Origin: Streptomyces cucumeris
Lineage (GTDB): Bacteria; Actinomycetota; Actinomycetes; Streptomycetales; Streptomycetaceae
DNA length: 58,941 nucleotides
Reading direction: 5' to 3'
Assembly: GCF_024295805.1 (NCBI RefSeq)
Contig: NZ_JANCLX010000001.1
Coordinates: 572,482-631,422 of the forward strand
In this document: one piece after another, positions 1 through 7,873 of the stretch
How positions within the stretch are numbered: position 1 is the stretch's first letter
How the letters are laid out: every line of letters starts with the position of its first letter
Program-made: the position numbers and the translations under genes
The notes under the pieces: model-generated
Seen by the model: the letters and a program-made list of their open reading frames with translations, nothing else
What the model was told of the DNA's origin: nothing
The model's database searches: none

Positions 1-320
<320 letters not shown>

Positions 321-731
321 ATGGGGCCGATCGTGGCGACGTTCGAAGGACTCGGCGAGACCGAGGCTCGTGACTTCACCTCTCGGTGGCTGCCCGCCTG
401 GACGGGGAACGATCCCGAGGGGCTCGCCGCGTACTACGCGGAGGACGCCGTCTACTGCGATCCCGCCGTCCCCGGCGGGGTGCGGGGGCGTGAGGAGATC
501 GTGGCCTACTTCCGGCGCCTGCTGGGCCGCTACCCCGACTGGGTGTGGACGAACACGGACGTCAGGCCCCTGCGGGACGGGTTCCTCAACTACTGGCACG
601 CGGTCGTCCCGACGCGGAACGGTGTCGTCGAGTGCGACGGAGTCTGTACGGTCTCCCTGCGGGACGGGCTGATCACCCGGAACGAGGTCTTCTTCGACCG
701 TTCCCCGCTGCTCGCCGCCCTGACGGCCTGA
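321..731 (+). CDS. SnoaL-like / NTF2-fold protein
   Basis: A 136-residue protein with the compact alpha+beta cone pattern of the SnoaL/NTF2 superfamily: an N-terminal helix containing WLPAWTGNDPEGLAAYYAEDA, then VRGREEIVAYFRRLLGRYPD, then a C-terminal sheet (NYWHAVV, CDGVCTVSLRDGLI). Family members are polyketide cyclases, ketosteroid-isomerase-like enzymes or small ligand-binding proteins, and the fold alone does not give a substrate. The ATG at 321 follows a purine-rich GAGAGATACGAGAA. No biosynthetic cluster surrounds it; the next gene, 114 nt downstream on the same strand, is RidA-like. The function is open. Confidence 0.8.
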   Translation: MGPIVATFEGLGETEARDFTSRWLPAWTGNDPEGLAAYYAEDAVYCDPAVPGGVRGREEIVAYFRRLLGRYPDWVWTNTDVRPLRDGFLNYWHAVVPTRNGVVECDGVCTVSLRDGLITRNEVFFDRSPLLAALTA

Positions 732-845
732 TCGCTCGCGGGGCTCGGGCAACTGCCCCGCGGTGTGCGGAAATTGCCTCGAAATCCGAAGCCGGTTCCT
801 GAGAGGCTCATACGTGACCTGTGCCCGCCGCGAAAGGAACCGCCC

Positions 846-1256
846 GTGCCCCGCGCCATCACGCTGATCCGTTCCGCGTCCCTCTCCGATGTCGCCGAGT
901 ACGCCTACGCGGCCACGGCCCCGGCCGACTCGCGACTGATCTTCCTGGCCGGCTCCTGCCCCCTCGACGAGGACGGTTCCACGGCGGCGGTCGGGGACGT
1001 GGCGGGACAGGCGGCCAAGGCCGTGGAGAACCTGCGGACGGCCCTGGCCGACGCCGGTGCGTCACTGGAGGACCTCATCAGCACCCGCGTTCTCGTCGCC
1101 ACCACCCGCCAGGAGGATCTGGTGGCGGCCTGGGAGGTCTACCGGGACGCCCTCGGCGACCACGATGTGCCGAGCACCCTGATGGGCGTCACGGTGCTCG
1201 GCTACAGCGACCAGTTGGTGGAGATCGAGGCCGTGGCCGCGGTGATGGATTCCTGA
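846..1256 (+). CDS. RidA family protein (enamine/imine deaminase-like)
   Basis: A 136-residue RidA/YjgF-like protein. Family members hydrolyse reactive enamine or imine intermediates released by PLP enzymes. Visible features are the GQAAKAVENLRTALADAGASLEDLISTRVLV core, which is the classic helix followed by the V-K/R-strand, and a C-terminal VTVLGYSDQLVEIEAVA strand. The start is set at the GTG at 846 because AAAGGAA sits 8-13 nt upstream; a longer frame from 765 has no ribosome binding site and adds a Pro/Arg-rich tail foreign to the family. The usual RidA arginine in the I/V-E-x-E region is not obvious, so catalytic activity is uncertain. The gene ends 3 nt before the next one, suggesting co-transcription. 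Confidence 0.85.
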   Translation: MPRAITLIRSASLSDVAEYAYAATAPADSRLIFLAGSCPLDEDGSTAAVGDVAGQAAKAVENLRTALADAGASLEDLISTRVLVATTRQEDLVAAWEVYRDALGDHDVPSTLMGVTVLGYSDQLVEIEAVAAVMDS

Positions 1257-1259
1257 GCC

Positions 1260-1901
1260 GTGGAGGTGACGTTACGGGCGGAGGCGACGTCGTCGGCCGC
1301 GGCGCTCCTGCTGCGCCCCTGGAACGAAGACGATGTGCAACCACTGGTCGAGGCCTATCGGGACCCGGTGTTGCGCCATTGGACGAGACTGCACGTTCTG
1401 ACCGTCGAGGAGGCCGTCGAGCGTCTGGAGCTCCGGCGGCGTGGCTGGGCGACCGGGGAACTGCTGAGTTTCGCGGTGTACGAGGAGACTTCCGATGTGG
1501 GCGAACGGCGGTTCGCCGGTGATGTGGTGGTGAAGCGCGCCGACCCGAGCGGCGAGTCCGCGGAGGTCGGCTACTGGACGGCTGCGCAGGCCCGTGGCCG
1601 GGGGGTGGCCCCTCGCGCCGTCGAGGCTGTCACGGGCTGGGCCTTCACCACCTTCGCGTCCGAAGGTCTTGAACGTCTCGAACTGCTCCACCAAGTGGAC
1701 AACGTGGCCTCCTGCCGGGTCGCGGAGAAGGCGGGCTACCGGTTCCACGGGGTGATTCCCGCCCGGCCGCCCTACCCCCGGGACGGCCATGTGCACATCC
1801 GGCGGGCGCCGAAGCCCTCTTTCCGTCCGCGTCCGATCCGGCCGTCTGGCAGTGGATGCCACGGCCGCGCCCGGAAACCGTGGCGCAGACGCGCGCCCTG
1901 A
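1260..1901 (+). CDS. GNAT N-acetyltransferase with an aberrant C-terminal tail
   Basis: The first ~180 residues are a RimJ/RimL-type GNAT acetyltransferase: LLLRPWNEDDVQPLVEAY at the N-terminus, the acetyl-CoA-binding motif A (AQARGRGVAPRAVEAV), and motif B with the typical asparagine and second arginine (VDNVASCRVAEKAGYRF). The natural family end is around PYPRDGHVHIRR. After about position 1800 the frame continues into ~30 Arg/Pro-rich residues that match nothing in the family. The reason is visible: at that point the DNA changes, in another frame, into the N-terminal part of a second GNAT gene, so the original stop codon has been lost by a deletion. The catalytic core is intact and the protein may still work. 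The start is GTG 1260, or the in-frame GTG at 1266. Confidence 0.75.
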   Translation: MEVTLRAEATSSAAALLLRPWNEDDVQPLVEAYRDPVLRHWTRLHVLTVEEAVERLELRRRGWATGELLSFAVYEETSDVGERRFAGDVVVKRADPSGESAEVGYWTAAQARGRGVAPRAVEAVTGWAFTTFASEGLERLELLHQVDNVASCRVAEKAGYRFHGVIPARPPYPRDGHVHIRRAPKPSFRPRPIRPSGSGCHGRARKPWRRRAP

Positions 1902-2059
1902 CCGGCCTCGGCCTTGTCTACGAGGGCACCCTGCGCAGCCATATGCGCCGCCAGGACGGGTCCCGCCGCGACTCGCTGTACTACAGCGTGCTCGCGGACG
2001 AATGGCCGGGCGTGCGCGACAGACTGCGCGCCAGGGTCGCGGCCAGGACGACCGCCTGA
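1802..2059 (+). pseudogene. Remnant of a second GNAT acetyltransferase (N- and C-terminal ends joined)
   Basis: In the frame offset from the preceding gene, the reading EALFPSASDPAVWQWMPRP is the start of a typical RimJ/RimL-type GNAT. It runs directly into VYEGTLRSHMRRQDGSRRDS and SLYYSVLADEWPGVRDRL, the end of such a protein. The ~100 residues between, including the acetyl-CoA-binding loop, are missing, and so is the true start codon. Two deletions explain this: one fused it to the upstream GNAT near 1800, the other removed its middle near 1905. A 67-residue product from the internal ATG at 1856 could still be made but would lack cofactor binding. I therefore call it a gene relic. Confidence 0.7.
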
Positions 2060-2167
2060 TCCGGGCCGGCGGGCCCACCCGGGCGACCCGGTGCACTCCC
2101 ATGCGCCCTGCCCGACAGCCTGACCCTCGCGTCACGATGGACGCAATCCATCGCATCAGGGGGAAAC

Positions 2168-2281
2168 ATGGGCAAGCATGAAAAGCCACCACCCGACCCG
2201 AGCCAGGGAAGGCCTCCGCCGGGCAACAGCGACGGTCAGGTTCCGCCTCCGGAGTCCGGCAGTGGCAAGCACAAGAAGTAG
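2168..2281 (+). CDS. 37-residue Pro/Lys-rich peptide, candidate RiPP precursor
   Basis: A small gene with a good ribosome binding site (AGGGGGA, ending 4 nt before the ATG). The product is very hydrophilic. It opens with MGKHEK and closes with GKHKK, has three Pro-Pro-Pro runs (residues 7-9, 16-18, 26-28), and only two aspartates: Asp10 before Pro and Asp22 in the sequence NSDG. There are no Cys, Thr or aromatic residues, so lanthipeptide or thiopeptide chemistry is excluded. It ends 3 nt before a PIMT-like methyltransferase, so the two are surely co-transcribed. Asp-Gly is the sequence most prone to aspartimide formation, the chemistry PIMT enzymes drive. I infer a peptide substrate, by analogy with imiditides; the homology is unproven. 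Confidence 0.6.
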   Translation: MGKHEKPPPDPSQGRPPPGNSDGQVPPPESGSGKHKK

Positions 2282-2284
2282 CCG

Positions 2285-3403
2285 ATGACGCTTGCCGATC
2301 GCCGCGCCGCCCTGGCGGCCGCAATGGACCGGCGCGGCGCCTGGCCCGATCGGTCTCCCTGGATCCGCCGGGCCGTCACCGCCGTGCCCCGGCACGTGTT
2401 CGCGCCCGATCGGCTGTGGAGCTGGGACGGTCACGCGTATATGCCCCTCGACCGCGCCGCCGAACCCGGGCGCTGGGCCGCCGAGGTGTACGCGTCACCG
2501 GACGCGGCGGCGGTCACCCAGGTCACCGGCGGGGTGCCGTCGTCCAGCCTGTCGGCGCAGGGCATCGTGGTGGACATGCTGGACTCCCTGCTCCTCGAAT
2601 CGGGCCACCGGGTGCTGGAGCTGGGTACCGGCACAGGCTGGAACGCCGCGCTGCTGGCCCAACGGGTGGGTCCCGACGGCCGGGTGGTGAGCGTCGAGGT
2701 GGACGCGGACCTGGCGGAGCGGGCTGTCGAGCGGCTCAAGGGTGCCGGGGTGGACGCAACGGTCCACGTCGGAGATGGCGCCGGAGGGTGCCCGTCCGGC
2801 GGGCCGTACGACCGGCTGATCTCGACGTACGCGGTGGACACGGTGCCGTGGCCCTGGGTGGAGCAGACCCGGCCCGGCGGCCGGATCGTCACCCCCTGGG
2901 GCCACTTGGGCCATGTCGCCCTCACGGTCGCCGAGGACGGCGGCTCCGCCAGTGGCTGGGTCCAGGGCCTCGCCACGTTCATGCCCGCCCGGGGCACCGG
3001 CCCCGGTCGCGACTTCGCGGCCGTGCGTGGCGAGGGCCTGCCGAGGGACGAACGGCCTGTCACACGGGACATCGGCCCCCTGCGCGACGACTGGCACCTG
3101 CTCTTCGCACTCCGGGTGGCCCTCCCCGACGTCCGGATCACCACGGCGGTCGACGAGGACGGCGTCAACGCCTGGCTGCACGACGGAGCCACGTCCTGGG
3201 CCACCCTCACCGCCACGGGCGCCGACGGAACCACCGCCTACCAGGGCGGCCCCCGCAGCCTGGCTGACGAACTGGAACACGCATGGACTGCCTGGCTCGC
3301 CCTGGGCCGCCCGGAGCTCTACGACTACGGCCTGACCGTCGAGCCCGGGTGCCAGTACGTCTGGTGCGGTGATGAGACCACCGGGCCGAGGTGGCCATGG
3401 TGA
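2285..3403 (+). CDS. PIMT-like O-methyltransferase with C-terminal extension
   Basis: A 372-residue protein. Residues 1-~215 match protein-L-isoaspartate O-methyltransferase: VPRHVF (34-39), SSSLSAQGIVVDML (86-99), which corresponds to the PIMT substrate-loop motif, the SAM-binding LELGTGTGWN (111-120), and the acidic ribose-binding SVEVD (136-140). Canonical PIMT is ~210-220 residues. The extra ~150 C-terminal residues, with several Trp (DDWHLLFALRVALPDVRI, NAWLHDGATSWATL), resemble the extension in PIMT homologues that modify ribosomal peptides (graspetide, lanthipeptide and imiditide systems). Repair PIMTs usually lack it. It lies 3 nt after a 37-residue peptide gene containing Asp-Gly, and no ATP-grasp or lanthionine synthetase is nearby. 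The likely reaction is methylation of an Asp side chain leading to aspartimide or isoaspartate. Confidence 0.8.
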   Translation: MTLADRRAALAAAMDRRGAWPDRSPWIRRAVTAVPRHVFAPDRLWSWDGHAYMPLDRAAEPGRWAAEVYASPDAAAVTQVTGGVPSSSLSAQGIVVDMLDSLLLESGHRVLELGTGTGWNAALLAQRVGPDGRVVSVEVDADLAERAVERLKGAGVDATVHVGDGAGGCPSGGPYDRLISTYAVDTVPWPWVEQTRPGGRIVTPWGHLGHVALTVAEDGGSASGWVQGLATFMPARGTGPGRDFAAVRGEGLPRDERPVTRDIGPLRDDWHLLFALRVALPDVRITTAVDEDGVNAWLHDGATSWATLTATGADGTTAYQGGPRSLADELEHAWTAWLALGRPELYDYGLTVEPGCQYVWCGDETTGPRWPW

Positions 3404-3424
3404 GGGCAAGCCTCACACCCATGG
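3395..3424 (+). terminator. Weak hairpin at the end of the PIMT-like gene
   Basis: GTGAGG (3400-3405) and CCTCAC (3411-3416) pair across a GCAAG loop, flanked on both sides by CCATGG. The stem overlaps the methyltransferase stop codon and has no T-tract, so it could be a weak terminator or a protein-binding site. Confidence 0.3.
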
Positions 3425-3548
3425 CACCGTCATGAGGGCCCGTCGCCCGCGGTGAGCCGGGGGACCGGGTGAGCAGCCGGGCCGTCATGGGCGTACTGGA
3501 AGGGGGAGCACCCCACGCCACACGTCCCGACCCGGAGGTATCTCACCC

Positions 3549-4580
3549 GTGGCCATCACCAAGGCAGCCCCGCCGAGGGGAGACCGGAGCGAGCGGGACG
3601 GGCCGCGGCAGGAGAAGCCGAAGGGGCAGGGGAGGCAGTCGTCCTCGTCGTTGGTGCTGGTCATGGTGCTGCTCCTGGTGGTCGTGGCGCAGGGGCCGAT
3701 CCGGCGGGCGCTGGCCGCGCCCGCGATGGAGAGCTGGATGACCGTGTTCGTCGCGGTCGTGGTCCAGGCGCTGCCGTTCCTGGTGCTGGGGGTGTTGCTG
3801 TCGGCGGCCATCGCGGTCTTCGTCCCCGCGTCGTTCTTCGCCCGTGCGCTGCCGAAGCGGCCCGTGCTGGCGGTGCCCGCCGCCGGGGTGGCCGGGGCGG
3901 TGCTGCCCGGGTGCGAATGCGCCTCGGTGCCGGTGGCGGGGGCGTTGGTGCGGCGCGGTGTCACCCCTGCCGCGGCGCTGGCGTTCCTGCTGTCCGCACC
4001 GGCGATCAACCCGATCGTGCTGACCGCCACCGCCGTGGCGTTCCCCCGGGAACCCCGGATGGTGCTCGCCCGGTTCGTGGCGAGCCTGGTGGTGGCGTGT
4101 GCGATGGGCTGGTTGTGGCACCGGCTGGGGCGGACCGACTGGCTGCGGCCACCGGCGCGCCCGTCGGCCGAGGGGCTCGGCAAGGGCGCCGCGTTCTGGG
4201 CCTCGGTCCGCCATGACGTGATGCACGCCGGGGGATTCCTCGTCGTCGGCGCCATGGTCGCGGCCACGCTCAAGGCCGTGGTCCCGGCCGACTGGCTGCG
4301 CGCGGCGGCCGACGACCCCGTGGTGTCGGTACTGGTGCTGGCCGTCCTCGCGGTGCTGTTGTCGATCTGCTCGGAGGCCGACGCGTTCGTGGCCGCGTCC
4401 CTGTCGCAGTTCTCGCTCACCGCCCGGCTGGCCTTCCTGGTCGTGGGGCCGATGATCGACCTGAAGCTGTTCGCCATGCAGACCGCCACGTTCGGGCGGG
4501 GGTTCGCGCTGCGGTTCGCACCCGCCACCTTCGCGCTGGCCATCGTGGTGGCCGCGCTGACCGGGACGGTGCTGCTGTGA
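3549..4580 (+). CDS. YraQ/DUF318-type permease
   Basis: A 343-residue polytopic membrane protein of the YraQ/ArsP_1-like permease family. After a ~30-residue charged cytoplasmic N-terminus there are about eight hydrophobic helices. Family hallmarks are the GAVLPGCECASVPVAGAL motif (residues ~117-134), with its paired cysteines, and LLSAPAINPIVLTAT. A second half carries the related SICSEADAFVAASL and VGPMIDLKLFAM. The ligand is unknown; metal or thiol-linked substrates have been suggested for the family. The start is the GTG at 3549, with GGAGG 10-15 nt upstream. It overlaps the next gene by GTGA, so the two are translationally coupled and probably form one complex. Confidence 0.85.
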   Translation: MAITKAAPPRGDRSERDGPRQEKPKGQGRQSSSSLVLVMVLLLVVVAQGPIRRALAAPAMESWMTVFVAVVVQALPFLVLGVLLSAAIAVFVPASFFARALPKRPVLAVPAAGVAGAVLPGCECASVPVAGALVRRGVTPAAALAFLLSAPAINPIVLTATAVAFPREPRMVLARFVASLVVACAMGWLWHRLGRTDWLRPPARPSAEGLGKGAAFWASVRHDVMHAGGFLVVGAMVAATLKAVVPADWLRAAADDPVVSVLVLAVLAVLLSICSEADAFVAASLSQFSLTARLAFLVVGPMIDLKLFAMQTATFGRGFALRFAPATFALAIVVAALTGTVLL

Positions 4581-5434
4581 ACCGACAGGCACAGACGGCC
4601 GTGCTGTTCCTCACCGGTGTGGCGCTGCTGCGCGCCGGTTTCACCGATCTGTATCTGCGCTATGTGAAGGCCGGGCTGCGGCCGTTGCTGCTCGCGGCCG
4701 GGGTGGTGCTGATCGCCACCGCCGTCGCCACCGTCTGGTACGAACTGCGGCGGCCACGGGTGTCGGCGGACGTGTCCCCGGAGCCACCACCGGACACCGG
4801 GAAGGCCCAGGGGACGGCCGTGGCCCAGGGCACCGAGCGCGGCCGCGACACCGGCACGGCGCGCGACGACGGCGACACCGGCGACGACGGCGCCACCGGC
4901 GAGGGCGGGCCACCGCACTCCCACGCCCACCGCGAACCCCGCGTCTCCTGGCTGCTCGTCCTCCCCCTCGCCGCGCTCATCCTCGTCGCCCCGCCCGCCC
5001 TCGGCTCGTACACCGCGATGCGCAGCGGCACCGCCCTGCAGCCCTCCTGGGGCTACCCCGACCTGCCCTCCCGCGACCCCGTCCGGCTCGGTGTCGCCGA
5101 CTACGGCGGGCGCGCCGCCTACGACCACGGGCGTTCCCTCGGCCACCGGCGGATCACCATGACCGGTTTCATCGCCCTCGACCACGGCGGCAGGCCGTAC
5201 CTCGTCCGTATGGTCCTGAGCTGCTGCGCCGCCGACGCCCAGCCCGTCAAGATCGGGCTCACCGGGCGGATCCCGCCCGTGCTCCAGCCCGACTCCTGGG
5301 TCGAGGTCACCGGCGGCTACACCGCGCGGCGGGCCGAGGACCCGGTCAACGGCGGTGTCATCCCGTATCTGGAGGTGGACCGGATGCGTCCGGTCCCGGC
5401 CCCGCGCGATCCGTACGAGAGCTGGGGCGGCTGA
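4577..5434 (+). CDS. TIGR03943/DUF1980 permease partner protein
   Basis: A 285-residue membrane protein of the TIGR03943 (COG3689) family, normally encoded beside a YraQ permease. Two N-terminal membrane helices (about residues 7-27 and 34-56) are followed by a low-complexity Gly/Asp/Thr linker and a His-containing PPHSHAHREPR segment. A third helix (LLVLPLAALILVAPPALGSY) and an extracytoplasmic C-terminal domain follow. That domain carries the conserved RMVLSCCAADAQPVKIGL with vicinal cysteines and ends in a beta-rich WVEVTGGYT region. The His cluster and Cys pair suggest metal handling, which is inference. The GTG start overlaps the preceding stop codon by 4 nt. Confidence 0.85.
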   Translation: MNRQAQTAVLFLTGVALLRAGFTDLYLRYVKAGLRPLLLAAGVVLIATAVATVWYELRRPRVSADVSPEPPPDTGKAQGTAVAQGTERGRDTGTARDDGDTGDDGATGEGGPPHSHAHREPRVSWLLVLPLAALILVAPPALGSYTAMRSGTALQPSWGYPDLPSRDPVRLGVADYGGRAAYDHGRSLGHRRITMTGFIALDHGGRPYLVRMVLSCCAADAQPVKIGLTGRIPPVLQPDSWVEVTGGYTARRAEDPVNGGVIPYLEVDRMRPVPAPRDPYESWGG

Positions 5435-5604
5435 GCGCGGGGCGCGCGTATCAGTGCCCACCGCGCCGCATCACCGCCTTCCGCGCCGCATCCGCGCCGC
5501 CCGCGCGCGATCAGCGCTTCCCGCGCCGTTTTCCGCCCTGTGCGACGCTGGAAGCCGGTCCGCGTGAGCGGTGCGCGGCCGGTAGACGAAGTGAGGCTTT
5601 CGGC

Positions 5605-7836
5605 GTGCACGAGCCCCGATGGAAGACCGCGGGGGGAGCCCTGCTGCGGGTGACGGCGGTGTGGGCGGTGTCCACGCTGACGATGCTCGCGCTGGCCGGG
5701 ATCCTGCCGGACTTCCGTCTCAAGTCCAGCGACGGCGACAGCGCCACCCGGATCGCCATCACGGCCGCGAGCGGGGCCGGGGCGTTCGGTGTGCTCAGCG
5801 CGCTGGTGTGGCCGCTGCTGGTACGGGCGTTGCTGCTGATGCCCGCACTGGTGCTGGGGCTGCTGGTGTTCGTCCTGAACGGCTCCATGCTGCTGCTCGC
5901 GCTGAGCCTGCTCCCCGACGGCCGAGGCGCCGTGGAACCGGAGACCGCGGTCATGGTGGCGGCCGTGATGTCGGCCGCGTCCTCGGCCACCAGCACCTTC
6001 CTGACGGTGCGGGACGACGGCGCCTACCGGCGGCGGCTGGCGCGGCTCGCGGACCGCAGACGACGGCGGCTCGGCGAGGACGGCGGCCGGGCGGCGCCAC
6101 CGGGCACGGTCTTCCTCCAGCTCGACGGGGTGGGTCATGCGGTGCTGCGGGAGGCCCTGCGCGAACGGGACGGCAGACCGCCGCTGATGCCCACGCTCGC
6201 CCGGTGGACGGGCGCCGGCCACCGGGTGATGCCCTGGCGCACCGACTGGTCCAGCCAGACCGGCGCCAGCCAGCTCGGCATCCTGCACGGGTCCAACGAG
6301 GACGTGCCCGCCTTCCGCTGGTACGAGAAGGAGACCCGGGAGGTGATGGTGAGCAACCGGCCGACCAGCGCGGCCGAGTTGCAGCGCAGAGCGGCGGCCA
6401 GGGCGGGACACGAGGGACTGCTGACGGTCGACGGCGCCAGCCGGGGGAACCTGTTCACCGGGGGCGCCGACCAGCTCGCGCTGGTGCTGTCGGTGGCGGC
6501 CCGGCGCGGTAAGCACAACCGCTCCCGCTCCGGCTACTTCGCGTACTTCTCCGACCCCGCCAACGCGACCCGCACCGCCGTGTCCTTCCTCGCCGAGGTC
6601 GTCCGGGAGCTCTGCCAGTCCACCCGGGCCAAGGTGCGCCGTGAGCGGCCCCGGGTGAAGCGCGGCGGCACCTACCCCTTCATCCGGGCGTTCGCCACGG
6701 TCGTGGAGCGGGATGTGGTGGTGGCCGCAGTGATCGGGGACATCCTCTCCGGGCGCACCGCCGTCTACGCCGATCTGGTGGCGTACGACGAGGTGGCGCA
6801 CCACTCCGGGCCGCGCAGCCGGGACGCCCGGCAGGTGCTGGCCCGGCTCGACCGGTCCATTGCGCTGATCGCCAAGGTCGCCGAACGCGCGCCGCGCGCC
6901 TACCGGATCGTGCTGCTGTCGGACCACGGGCAGAGCCCCGGCGCCACCTTCGCGGGGGCGTACGGGCTCACCCTGGAGGACCTGGTACGGGCCGGATGCG
7001 GGTTGCCGGTGTCCCGGCGGGCCGGGCGTACGGAGAGCGGTGCGGAGGCGCGCGGCGCCGAGGCACGCGAGGCGGCGCGGGCGGCGCTGCGGCGGCCGGA
7101 GCGGGACGGGGACGGGCGGGGGACGTCCGGCGACAGGGCGTCCGATCCGGTCGTGCTCGCCTCCGGCAATCTGGGGCTGGTGTCCTTCCCCGACGAGCCC
7201 GGCCGGATGACCCGTGAGCGGATCGACGCCCGTCACCCGGCGCTGCTGCGGACCCTCGCCGATCACCCTGGGGTGGGATTCGTGCTGGTGACGTCCGGGG
7301 AGCACGGTGCGGTGGTGCTGGGGCGCGGCGGCGCGGAACACCACCTGGACACCGGGCGGACCGTCGGGACCAGCCCGCTCACGGCGTTCGGACCGGGTGC
7401 GGTGGCGGCCGTACGGCGCACCGCGCACTTCTCCAACACCCCCGACATCATGGTCAACTCCGCCTACGACCCGGAGACCGGCGCGGTGCACGCCTTCGAG
7501 GGTCAGATCGGTTCGCACGGCGGACTCGGCGGGGAACAGGGCCACCCCTTTCTGCTGTGGCCCGCGGAGCTGAGTCCTCCGGTGGAGGAGGGGGAGGAGC
7601 TGGTGGGGGCCGGGCAGGTGCATACGGTGCTGCGGCGCTGGCTGGCGGAGGCGCACGGTCCGCAGGTCCCGGAGCCCGCGCGGATCTCCAAGGCGCCGGC
7701 CGCGGTGTCGGATGGCGCGCGGGATGCGGTGCGGGATGAGGTGCCGGACGCGGCATCGGAGAAATCGCGGTTGAACGGAGCAACCGCCGCACCATTTCCC
7801 GTGGTCAGCCGGGTCGTACCGAATAAAGCCCGGTGA
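5605..7836 (+). CDS. Holin-like membrane domain fused to an alkaline-phosphatase-superfamily phosphodiesterase
   Basis: A 743-residue protein. Residues ~12-135 hold four hydrophobic helices of the kind annotated as phage-holin-like (DUF). Residues ~165-690 form a type I phosphodiesterase/alkaline-phosphatase-superfamily domain: FLQLDGVGHAVL (metal-ligand Asp174), TDWSSQTGASQLGILHG (213-229, the nucleophile region), ADLVAYDEVAHHSGP, and VLLSDHGQSPGATF (second metal site). The C-terminus has the late GGLGGEQGHPFLLWP motif. It is probably a membrane-anchored enzyme acting on an envelope phosphodiester or lipid headgroup; the substrate is unknown. The start is the GTG at 5605. Despite the holin label there are no phage genes nearby. 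A low-complexity Glu/Arg insert (~residues 470-510) lies inside the catalytic domain. Confidence 0.8.
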   Translation: MHEPRWKTAGGALLRVTAVWAVSTLTMLALAGILPDFRLKSSDGDSATRIAITAASGAGAFGVLSALVWPLLVRALLLMPALVLGLLVFVLNGSMLLLALSLLPDGRGAVEPETAVMVAAVMSAASSATSTFLTVRDDGAYRRRLARLADRRRRRLGEDGGRAAPPGTVFLQLDGVGHAVLREALRERDGRPPLMPTLARWTGAGHRVMPWRTDWSSQTGASQLGILHGSNEDVPAFRWYEKETREVMVSNRPTSAAELQRRAAARAGHEGLLTVDGASRGNLFTGGADQLALVLSVAARRGKHNRSRSGYFAYFSDPANATRTAVSFLAEVVRELCQSTRAKVRRERPRVKRGGTYPFIRAFATVVERDVVVAAVIGDILSGRTAVYADLVAYDEVAHHSGPRSRDARQVLARLDRSIALIAKVAERAPRAYRIVLLSDHGQSPGATFAGAYGLTLEDLVRAGCGLPVSRRAGRTESGAEARGAEAREAARAALRRPERDGDGRGTSGDRASDPVVLASGNLGLVSFPDEPGRMTRERIDARHPALLRTLADHPGVGFVLVTSGEHGAVVLGRGGAEHHLDTGRTVGTSPLTAFGPGAVAAVRRTAHFSNTPDIMVNSAYDPETGAVHAFEGQIGSHGGLGGEQGHPFLLWPAELSPPVEEGEELVGAGQVHTVLRRWLAEAHGPQVPEPARISKAPAAVSDGARDAVRDEVPDAASEKSRLNGATAAPFPVVSRVVPNKAR

Positions 7837-7873
7837 TTTGGGCGCGCCGCAGGTCGTCCGTGACGATGTGCGC

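Noticed and set aside
3485..5461. Long minus-strand frame opposite the permease pair
   Set aside because: Low-complexity Gly/Arg/Thr/Ala sequence with no family features. The plus strand encodes two recognised membrane proteins.
5605..7836. Evidence of a prophage from the holin-like helices
   Set aside because: No integrase, capsid, tail, lysin or attachment-site repeats are nearby, and the helices belong to a large enzyme.
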